Assembly (NCBI GenBank): GCA_964518955.1
Contig: CAZFHS010000024.1
Span: 1-64,000, forward strand
Length of the DNA: 64,000 nt
From: JBDGYW01 sp964518955
Lineage (GTDB): Bacteria; Gemmatimonadota; Gemmatimonadetes; Gemmatimonadales; GWC2-71-9
Reading direction: 5' to 3'
Below the pieces are notes generated by a model. The model was not told the DNA's origin. It did not search any database and saw nothing but the letters and a program-made list of their open reading frames with translations. Shown here in pieces: positions 17,332 through 24,852 of this stretch. Numbering within the stretch: the first letter of the stretch is position 1; each line of letters begins with the position of its first letter. The translations under genes were made by a program, and so were the position numbers.

Positions 17332-17957
17332 ATCAATCGCCCCTTGTGTTCACAACAGTACGATAGGGCGAACCAGTGATCAAGCCTGACTAGCGCGTGA
17401 AACCACACTTAGCGGTGTAAACCCAGTCGGAGCTTCCGCTCGGGAATCCCGGCGGCCACCCTAAACTTTCATCATGATGCCTTTCGCTTGCCCGGAGGCA
17501 ATATCCTGATACTGAGCGCAGCTCAGAAAGAGATAGAGGACTATTTTCAGTGCAGAGCGCGTTGAGTGGAACCGTGCTTCAACGCAGACCCGGAACTTGT
17601 GCCTCGAGCGGCGGAGTTGAGGCGGCTCTCTTCAGCCGCATCTTAACCAAGGTAGTGTGTTCGCTCCCGCTGCTATAGAGTAGTAGCGAATCCACTGGAT
17701 GGAGAGGAGTACTGCGCCTCATCTCGCCAAACTTGAACAACTCTCCGAGCCGCCGCCGCCTGGAACGAGACGACGGTGCGCTACCGCGACCAGGAGGTTC
17801 TCTGCCGTGAACCGGCGGGCTCCGGCTGTCTTTTCAGGCCCTATTGACGGAGCTCGCCAACGGCGAGACAATCATAGTTCGATTTGCACCAGCTTCATAT
17901 CCAAATTTTTCTCTTACCTCTTGAGGAATCGCTGCTAGCAAGCCGAAAGGAAAAGAA
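17332..17957. other. 626-base stretch without a supported gene
   Basis: Lies between the divergent HEPN and esterase genes. Short frames exist but lack family resemblance or reliable ribosome sites. A six-base inverted repeat with a three-base loop (CTCGCC-AAC-GGCGAG) occurs at 17853-17867. Codons around 17845-17925 could be a worn fragment of a former gene, but I cannot name it. With the RND remnant, this suggests a region of past insertion or deletion. Confidence 0.4.
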
Positions 17958-19259
17958 ATGTCTGTCTCGAGACATTTTAGCCTGCTTCTCGTTTGTTCTG
18001 TGTGTTTCGGAGGCTTCGTCGCAATCGGATGCAGGACGGTACCACAGGAACGGGCAGACAAACAAACCCGGGAGTGGTCGACACATTGGCAGGTCGATTC
18101 AGCGGTCTTAGCCGCCCGTGAACAGCAGCGACCTGAGGTCAACTACCGTGAAGAGCTGGTACCAGCGTACCAGTTGCCCGAGTTGCTCATTGCAAAAGAT
18201 GGTCGTGCGATCACTACATCCAGTGACTGGGAAAACACGCGCCGCCCCGAGGTGCTCAACCTATTTGCGGAGAGTGTGTACGGTGAAGTCCCAGATCCTC
18301 CGGACAGCATCACATTCAATCTTGCCGCACTCGATACCACGGCACTCGATGGTACCTCAACCATGAAACAGATTGACATCACAGTCTGGAAGATGAACGA
18401 ATCTCTCACCATTCATCTGACGCTTTTCCTCCCGAACGCCGCACGGAAACCTGTTCCGGTGTTCCTGCTTCTCAACAACCGCGCGCCGGAGAACATGGAT
18501 CCGACACGCCAGGTAAAATCAGACTTCTGGCCCGCTGAAGCGGTCGTAGGCCGAGAATACGGTATCGCTGGTTTTCAGGTATCCGACCTCGATCCTGATC
18601 ATCATGAAGGTTTCAACAACGGCATACATGGAATCCTGGATGAAACCAGAACTGGTGAATCGTGGGGTACACTCGCCGCATGGGCCTGGGGTGCAAGCAG
18701 GGCAATGGACTATTTTGAGCGCGATCGTGACATCGATGCCGCTCGAGTGGCCGTTATAGGTCATTCACGTGGTGGCAAGACAGCGCTTTGGGCCGGTGCA
18801 TCCGATCCAAGGTTCGGTCTCGTGATCTCGAACAACTCCGGTGCCGGCGGTGCTGCACTGAGCCGTAGACGATTTGGAGAAAAAGTCGCTCGCATCAACA
18901 GTGCCTTCCCACACTGGTTCTGCGAAAACTTCAAATCCTACAATGATCGTGAAGATGATCTACCCGTGGATCAGCACATGCTGCTGGCATTGATTGCGCC
19001 GCGCCCGGTTTATGTGGCGAGTTCGAATGAAGATCTCTGGGCCGATCCCAAAGGAGAGTATTTGTCACTTTACCATGCCGGCGAGGTATACGCGCTTTAT
19101 GATTTGCCGGTGTTTACGGACAGTTTGCCGCCCGGTTTGGATATGCCTGTCCAAAGCGGCAACATGGCCTATCATATTCGCAGCGGCAAACACGATCTGA
19201 CACTTTTTGACTGGCTGCAATACATGAGCGTTGCGGACCGGCTGGGTTGGCGAGAATAG
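17958..19259 (+). CDS. Lipoprotein carbohydrate esterase, CE15 glucuronoyl-esterase-like
   Basis: Predicted surface or periplasmic alpha/beta-hydrolase of 433 residues. The signal peptide ends in the lipobox VAIGC (Cys25). The nucleophile is Ser270 in GHSRGGKTALW, the GHSR-x-GK-x-ALW form common in bacterial CE15 enzymes. NNSGAGGAALSRRRFGE, PVDQHMLLALIAPRPVYV and SGKHDLTLFDW (catalytic His) are further family blocks. CE15 enzymes split esters between glucuronic acid and lignin alcohols or related groups. A strong AAAGGAAAAG site precedes the ATG. It opens a block of glycan-degradation and uptake genes. Confidence 0.85.
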   Translation: MSVSRHFSLLLVCSVCFGGFVAIGCRTVPQERADKQTREWSTHWQVDSAVLAAREQQRPEVNYREELVPAYQLPELLIAKDGRAITTSSDWENTRRPEVLNLFAESVYGEVPDPPDSITFNLAALDTTALDGTSTMKQIDITVWKMNESLTIHLTLFLPNAARKPVPVFLLLNNRAPENMDPTRQVKSDFWPAEAVVGREYGIAGFQVSDLDPDHHEGFNNGIHGILDETRTGESWGTLAAWAWGASRAMDYFERDRDIDAARVAVIGHSRGGKTALWAGASDPRFGLVISNNSGAGGAALSRRRFGEKVARINSAFPHWFCENFKSYNDREDDLPVDQHMLLALIAPRPVYVASSNEDLWADPKGEYLSLYHAGEVYALYDLPVFTDSLPPGLDMPVQSGNMAYHIRSGKHDLTLFDWLQYMSVADRLGWRE

Positions 19260-19340
19260 TGCCGACCGGAACTCGCTCGGGCAGGCACTGTGTTGATGTC
19301 GCCTACGGGGTCAGTCACAACAAGAAAGAAAGGGGCGCAG

Positions 19341-20429
19341 ATGAGTCATGCAACGGATCTCTTTCTACCTCCTCTGGCCGTCTTGTGTTTGGCAGCCGGC
19401 TGTGTTTCCCAAGGGGTGGAGATAGAACAACAACCTGGGTACGTGCTTGGCGAGTTTATCTACGAAGTGGCGCCGTTTCCTTCGTGTCATGCTTCGACGC
19501 TCGCAGAAACTTCCCGAGGCCTGGTCGCAGCATGGTTCGGTGGTACCGACGAGGAGGAGCCCGACGTCGGCATTTGGTTTTCCCGCCACTTGGACGGTAG
19601 GTGGACTGAGCCGGTTGAAGTGGCCAACGGCGTGCAATCGCCGGACGAACGCTATCCCTCCTGGAACCCGGTACTCTTTCAGGCTCCGGAAGGGCCGCTG
19701 TTGCTGTTCTACAAGGTGGGACCCAACCCTAGAGAATGGTGGGGAATGCTGATCACGAGCAGCGACGACGGGGAATCCTGGTCCGAACCGACTCGACTCC
19801 CTCAGGGCTATCTCGGCCCCATAAAGAACAAGCCGGTGCGCTTGTCGAACGGCGACTTGCTTGTCCCCACCAGCCTCGAGACCGAGACGCTAGACGACGA
19901 CGTGTGGCGTGTCTACATGGAACGGACATCCGACTTGGGCGAGACATGGTCGAAGACGGAGATGCTGAACGACGGCCACGACATCGATGCCATTCAGCCC
20001 AGTATTTTGATACACACTGAGTCTCGCCTGCAAGCGCTTGGACGAACTCGGCAGGGGAAGATCTGGCATGCCTGGTCCAACGATGCCGGCCAGACCTGGG
20101 GGGCAATGGAACTTGGCGACCTCCCCAACCCCAATGCCGGGACGGATGCCTTAACGCTCGCGGATGGTCGGCACATGTTGGTCTACAACCACACGCCTCG
20201 GGGTCGTAATCCCTTGAATGTTGCAATTAGCGAAGATGGGCAAAACTGGCAGGCCGCTCTGGTTCTCGAAGACCAAGCAGGCGAGTATTCCTACCCGGCT
20301 GTCATTCAGACGAGAGACGGAAAGGTCCACATTACGTACACGTGGCTGCGCGAGCGGATCAAACATGTGGTCATCGATCCTGCTGAACTAGAGCCCGTCA
20401 GAATGGTCGCCGGCCAATGGCCGCGCTGA
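19341..20429 (+). CDS. Sialidase-like BNR-repeat lipoprotein
   Basis: Exported six-bladed-propeller glycosidase candidate of 362 residues. The lipobox is LAAGC after a short signal peptide. Asp-box motifs (S-x-D-x-G-x-x-W type) are seen in SSDDGESWS, TSDLGETWS, SNDAGQTWG and SEDGQNWQ. An internal ATG at 19341 with an AGGGGCG site is preferred over the frame start at 19290. A classical FRIP motif is not obvious, so the enzyme may act on sialic acid or on another acidic sugar. The following SSS transporter and aldolase of the N-acetylneuraminate lyase superfamily favour sialic acid or a related keto-acid sugar. Confidence 0.78.
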   Translation: MSHATDLFLPPLAVLCLAAGCVSQGVEIEQQPGYVLGEFIYEVAPFPSCHASTLAETSRGLVAAWFGGTDEEEPDVGIWFSRHLDGRWTEPVEVANGVQSPDERYPSWNPVLFQAPEGPLLLFYKVGPNPREWWGMLITSSDDGESWSEPTRLPQGYLGPIKNKPVRLSNGDLLVPTSLETETLDDDVWRVYMERTSDLGETWSKTEMLNDGHDIDAIQPSILIHTESRLQALGRTRQGKIWHAWSNDAGQTWGAMELGDLPNPNAGTDALTLADGRHMLVYNHTPRGRNPLNVAISEDGQNWQAALVLEDQAGEYSYPAVIQTRDGKVHITYTWLRERIKHVVIDPAELEPVRMVAGQWPR

Positions 20430-20464
20430 AGGCGACAACCATCTTGACACCGGGCGCGTAAGAG

Positions 20465-22264
20465 ATGGAAAACCACTTTAGCACGCTCGATTGGGTCGTC
20501 TTGGTCGGGTATTTTGTCGCAACGATGTCGATCGGCTTCTACTTCTACTATCGGGAGAAGAGTCGATCGATGGAGGGGTTTACGGTTGCCAGCCGTTCAC
20601 TGCCGGGTTGGGTTTGCGGGCTTTCCATTTTTGCGACCTTTCTCAGCAGCATCAGTTTTTTGGCTTTGCCAGGCAAGGCATTCTCGTCGAACTGGAATCC
20701 CTTTGTGTTCAGTTTGTCGTTACCGCTGGCCGCCTGGGTCGCAGTGAAGTGGTTTGTTCCCTACTACCGCAAGAGCGACGAAATCTCTGCATACGCCCAC
20801 CTGGAGCACCGCTTCGGGGTTTGGGCACGCGTCTACGCGAGTCTGTTCTATCTGTTGACACAGTTGGCCCGCATGGGCACCGTCATGTTCTTGATGGGGT
20901 TGCCCCTCTATGTCTTACTCGGCTGGGATATTCGAGTAATCATTCTCGTCACGGGCGTCTCTGTAACAGCCTACTCGCTTGCCGGCGGAATCGTGGCCGT
21001 GATTTGGGCCGATGCACTACAGTCGATCGTCCTGATGGTGGGAGCTGTGGGCTGCATCATACTGATGCTGCTCGATATGCCCGAAGGAGCTGGTCGGGTT
21101 ATCGAGATCGCAAACGAGCACAACAAATTCTCCTTGGGTGATTTCGGTCCCTCTGTAGCAGAAGCAACTTTTTGGGTAGTGCTCATCTACGGCGTCTTCA
21201 TCAATCTAAACAACTTCGGCATCGATCAGAACTTTGTACAACGTTACATCGCCGCTCGCTCAGATCGCGAGGCAAAGAAGAGTCTCTGGATCGGCGCGAT
21301 GCTCTATGTGCCGATATCTGCCGTCTTCTTTTTTATCGGCACGTTGCTGTTCGTTTTTTATCAGAATCATCCTGAGGATCTGGAAGAAGTACACCGAGTC
21401 GTGGCCGTCCAACAACTGAAAGACGAAAACATATCGCCGCAATCTGTGGGTTACGAACAAGCGCTTGCCGATGCTGCCGCCGATCTGGATCCGTCAGAAG
21501 TCGGCGACAAAGTGTTTCCGCACTTCATTGGCAAACATCTTCCTGCGGGGATGACGGGTTTGCTGATCGCCGCAGTGTTCGCGGCAGCGATGAGTACGGT
21601 TTCGACAAGCCTGAACTCGTCGGCAACGTTGTTGATGAAAGACTACTACAAGCGTTTCTTCAATCCCAGCGCAAGCGACCGCCAAGCGATGGTCATGCTT
21701 TACGTCAGTACGCTCGTTTGGGGTGCATTGGGCACTACCGTGGCCTTGGCACTGGCTGGATTGCCTGGCAACGTTCTAGACATCTGGTGGGATCTTTCCA
21801 GCATTCTCAGCGGCGGGATTCTCGGGTTGTTCCTCCTGGGGATGGTAAGCCGAGTGAAGAGCCCGGCGGCGGTTACGGGGGTCTTGATCGGCGCACTGGT
21901 TATCGCCTGGACGGTGTTTTCTCCTGCGTGGGGCGAGCTTGACGGCTCTGTTGATGTTGAGCAGGGCGCCGTTGAGGTAGTCGGGATAAACGTCGACTTT
22001 CGCAGCGTTCTGCAGGCCGGCGATCGAGTGGAAATCAAGCGCAGGGACTACACCGTAGACGCGGTGGCCGGCGACGGGCAAAGCCTCACGTTGAGAGTGC
22101 CATTCGATCAGGAAAGCCTAACCAAGGAATCGATCTATAAGGTCAACAGATGGACGAGATTTCGGAGTCCGTTCCACACTTTCCTTGTCATCGTAATCGG
22201 CGCACTGTCCATTCTGCTTCTGGGCCTGCTCGCTGGGAAAGTACTCGCCCACTCCGAACGTTGA
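20465..22264 (+). CDS. Sodium:solute symporter (SSS family)
   Basis: Inner-membrane Na+-coupled importer of 599 residues with about 13 membrane segments, including FATFLSSISFLALPGKAF and the motif AAMSTVSTSLNSSATLLMKD typical of SSS members. Placed between the sialidase-like gene and the aldolase, it probably imports the released acidic sugar. A stretch of about 80 polar residues between the last two membrane segments (about 495-575) is unusual. It contains AGDRVEIKRRDYTVDAVAGD and looks like a small beta domain. The ribosome site is weak. The SSS call is firm and the substrate inferred from context. Confidence 0.9.
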   Translation: MENHFSTLDWVVLVGYFVATMSIGFYFYYREKSRSMEGFTVASRSLPGWVCGLSIFATFLSSISFLALPGKAFSSNWNPFVFSLSLPLAAWVAVKWFVPYYRKSDEISAYAHLEHRFGVWARVYASLFYLLTQLARMGTVMFLMGLPLYVLLGWDIRVIILVTGVSVTAYSLAGGIVAVIWADALQSIVLMVGAVGCIILMLLDMPEGAGRVIEIANEHNKFSLGDFGPSVAEATFWVVLIYGVFINLNNFGIDQNFVQRYIAARSDREAKKSLWIGAMLYVPISAVFFFIGTLLFVFYQNHPEDLEEVHRVVAVQQLKDENISPQSVGYEQALADAAADLDPSEVGDKVFPHFIGKHLPAGMTGLLIAAVFAAAMSTVSTSLNSSATLLMKDYYKRFFNPSASDRQAMVMLYVSTLVWGALGTTVALALAGLPGNVLDIWWDLSSILSGGILGLFLLGMVSRVKSPAAVTGVLIGALVIAWTVFSPAWGELDGSVDVEQGAVEVVGINVDFRSVLQAGDRVEIKRRDYTVDAVAGDGQSLTLRVPFDQESLTKESIYKVNRWTRFRSPFHTFLVIVIGALSILLLGLLAGKVLAHSER

Positions 22265-22296
22265 GTCGGATCTTGCACCGCTTGTGAGTGACCATT

Positions 22297-23256
22297 ATGC
22301 CAAACACGAAAATGCCTCTGCACGGAATCATTCCGCCCATGGTGACTCCGCTGGAGAGTCATGGCGCTGTGGACAAAGAGGGTACCGAGCGGCTTGTGGA
22401 GCATCTCGTCGGAGGTGGCGTGCACGGGATCTTCGTCCTTGGCACAACCGGAGAGGGCCCCAGCCTGGCCCGTCGAGTCCAACGTCAACTGATCGAAACC
22501 ACCGTCAGGCAAGTCGAAAACCGAATCCCGGTTCTGGTCGCAGTTACCGATACCTGCCTCGCCGAGTCCCTTTCCCTGGCCGAGGTCGCTGCGGAGTTGG
22601 GCGCGTTTGCCGTTGTGGCCAGCGCGCCGTTCTACTTCCAGATTGCTCAACCTGAGCTACAAGACTATCTCCGCGAGCTCGTCGACGAGGTCCCCCTGCC
22701 GCTGGTTCTGTACAACATGCCCGGGCTCACGAAAGTGAGTCTCGAGCCGGACACCGTGCGAATGTTGCTTGATCACCAGAACGTCATCGGCATCAAAGAC
22801 AGTTCAGGCGATATCGATACCGCCGCGGAGTATGTGAAGTTGATTGCTGACCGTCCCGATTGGACGCTGATGACTGGCCCGGAAGAACTCCTTGCCGATG
22901 CCTTGAGAATCGGAGTCAAGGGAGGGGTCTGCGGCGGAGCCAACTTGTTCCCGCGACTATTTGTCGATCTATATGAAGCTGCAGTGAGGGACGACTACGA
23001 GCAGGTAAGAACTCTGCACGAATCCATACTGAAACTGGGAAGACTGCTTTACGGAATCGGACAACACGGTTCAGCGTACATCAAAGGGATCAAGTGTGCA
23101 CTTAGCTGCTTGGGAATTTGTGAAGACCACATGGCACTCCCGTTACACCGCTTTGAGCATCGAGAGCGTCAAATCGTGAAGCAACGCTTGAAGCAATTCG
23201 GTCAACTGGATGCAGCAGGTGTTAGATCAGTGATTGAGGGCTACCTCAGCGCATGA
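22297..23256 (+). CDS. DapA/NanA-family aldolase (N-acetylneuraminate lyase-like)
   Basis: Cytoplasmic class I aldolase of about 319 residues. The Schiff-base lysine is Lys167 in GIKDSSGD, the catalytic tyrosine is Tyr139 in LYNMPGLT, and GTTGEGPS is the substrate-carboxylate loop. The family splits N-acetylneuraminate, keto-deoxy-gluconate or similar 2-keto acids, or makes dihydrodipicolinate; only the catalytic core is diagnostic here. The sialidase-like and SSS genes upstream favour catabolism of a keto-acid sugar. ATG 22297 is taken, and a GTG at 22288 is an equal alternative since neither has a strong ribosome site. Confidence 0.87.
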   Translation: MPNTKMPLHGIIPPMVTPLESHGAVDKEGTERLVEHLVGGGVHGIFVLGTTGEGPSLARRVQRQLIETTVRQVENRIPVLVAVTDTCLAESLSLAEVAAELGAFAVVASAPFYFQIAQPELQDYLRELVDEVPLPLVLYNMPGLTKVSLEPDTVRMLLDHQNVIGIKDSSGDIDTAAEYVKLIADRPDWTLMTGPEELLADALRIGVKGGVCGGANLFPRLFVDLYEAAVRDDYEQVRTLHESILKLGRLLYGIGQHGSAYIKGIKCALSCLGICEDHMALPLHRFEHRERQIVKQRLKQFGQLDAAGVRSVIEGYLSA

Positions 23257-23396
23257 GAAGAACGAGAGACTCGCACGTGGTAGTGTCGCCGTTGTACGTT
23301 AAGTCTCAATGACTGACTCATCGATGAGGCTAGAACTCTGATGTTACGGTAGACACGCCGGGGTATTTTGAGCACCCGCGTCGAGGAGGCACACCA

Positions 23397-24785
23397 GTGA
23401 GAAGCAAGGAATCCCAAGTAGCGGTCTTGATGTTGATGCTGGTAGCAAACGCTGCCCTTACTTCCTGCAGACAGGTTCCCGAAGAACATGCCGCCTCCGA
23501 TAAGTACCGCCTGGTGTGGAACGACGATCCGACGTCGACCATGACGATAATCTGGGATCAGCTGATCGGAGATTCGTCGGTTGTGCTCTATGGTGAGGAA
23601 GACTTCGGACGCGAGTATTGGAGGTACCCAAGCGAGCAGGCGCCGACCCGTAGGCTGATCGACTACTACGGCATGAACACCCACTATGCCAAGTTGAGGA
23701 ATCTGGAACCGGACCAGACTTACTACTTCGTGATACGGGATTCCGTGGGTGTGAGCGATCGATTCTTCTTTCGCACGGCTCCGCACGAGCCGAAAGCATT
23801 CACATTCGTTGCCGGAGGAGATACCAAAAGCCTCGATGAGCCCCTGGAAGCCGGCCGCGCTTCGAATAGGATGGTTGCCAAGCTGAGGCCGCTGTTTGTC
23901 CTCTTCAATGGTGACTTCAATACCGGTGACGGGACATACCCGGAGCGCTGGCACCAGTGGCTGATGGATTGGGATTCATTGACCACGACACCCGACGGCC
24001 GCAAGATCCCGATAGTACCGGTACACGGCAACCACGAAAACGGCAACAAGACCATTCTGAACAAGATATTTGATGCGCCATTTCAGTTTGGCGACAGCAC
24101 GAACGTCTACTATTCGCTCTCCTTCGGGAACGGTCTCCTTCATGTTGTAGCGCTCAACTCTGAGATCGATGAGGGGGGGGCACAGCGCGAATGGCTCCAA
24201 GGAGACTTGGAGGCTCATCAGGATTTCACTTTCCAGCTCGCGGCGTACCATAAGCCGTTCCGGCCCCACACGAGTGGGAAATCGGAGCATGATTATCAAT
24301 ACGACCAGTGGGCCGGCCTGTTCGACGACTATGGGCTGGCTGTGTCTCTCGACGCCGACTCACATATGCACAAGATCACGTACCCTCTGAGGCCGTCGAA
24401 CGGCGAGAACAGCGAGCAGGGTTTCGAGCGGTATGATGCCAGGGGAACTCTGTTCGTTGGAGAAGGTGCTTGGGGAGCCCAGCCGCGTGCCAATGATGAC
24501 GACAAGTCGTGGACCTACACGAGCGGCTCCTTCAATCAGATCAAGTGGATACACGTAACGCCCAGGGATGGCCACTCACCAGCCTCCCTCGAGATCTTCA
24601 CGGCGATCACCAACCGCTATGATGAAGCTGGGTTGCGAACCTCACTCGTGGAGGGAGTGGCCAGCTTGACGGAAGACGATGTGTTCAGAATCCCGGAAGG
24701 AATTACTCTCCACGAAGGCAGTGATTCTCGCAGATCCGTCAAATACCCGTTCTACTTGAACACACCATCATCGGATTTGCCATGA
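23397..24785 (+). CDS. Calcineurin-like metallophosphoesterase lipoprotein
   Basis: Exported phosphatase or phosphodiesterase of 462 residues. The start is GTG 23397 with a GAGGAGG site. The lipobox is ALTSC (Cys24). A short fibronectin-like domain (about 35-125) precedes the metallophosphatase domain, as in purple-acid-phosphatase-like proteins. Metal-ligand motifs in order are GGDTKS, NGDFNTGDG, HGNHENG, AYHKPF and DSHMHKI. The usual GHxH appears as DSHMH, keeping both His. It may strip phosphate from glycan or other external substrates. It is the last plus-strand gene before the convergent kinase fusion. Confidence 0.85.
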   Translation: MRSKESQVAVLMLMLVANAALTSCRQVPEEHAASDKYRLVWNDDPTSTMTIIWDQLIGDSSVVLYGEEDFGREYWRYPSEQAPTRRLIDYYGMNTHYAKLRNLEPDQTYYFVIRDSVGVSDRFFFRTAPHEPKAFTFVAGGDTKSLDEPLEAGRASNRMVAKLRPLFVLFNGDFNTGDGTYPERWHQWLMDWDSLTTTPDGRKIPIVPVHGNHENGNKTILNKIFDAPFQFGDSTNVYYSLSFGNGLLHVVALNSEIDEGGAQREWLQGDLEAHQDFTFQLAAYHKPFRPHTSGKSEHDYQYDQWAGLFDDYGLAVSLDADSHMHKITYPLRPSNGENSEQGFERYDARGTLFVGEGAWGAQPRANDDDKSWTYTSGSFNQIKWIHVTPRDGHSPASLEIFTAITNRYDEAGLRTSLVEGVASLTEDDVFRIPEGITLHEGSDSRRSVKYPFYLNTPSSDLP

Positions 24786-24852
24786 CTCAGCCGCACTCTA
24801 AAGCAAAGTAGAATCCCTTCGTGTATTGCCAACGTAGTTGTGAGGCAGGATG

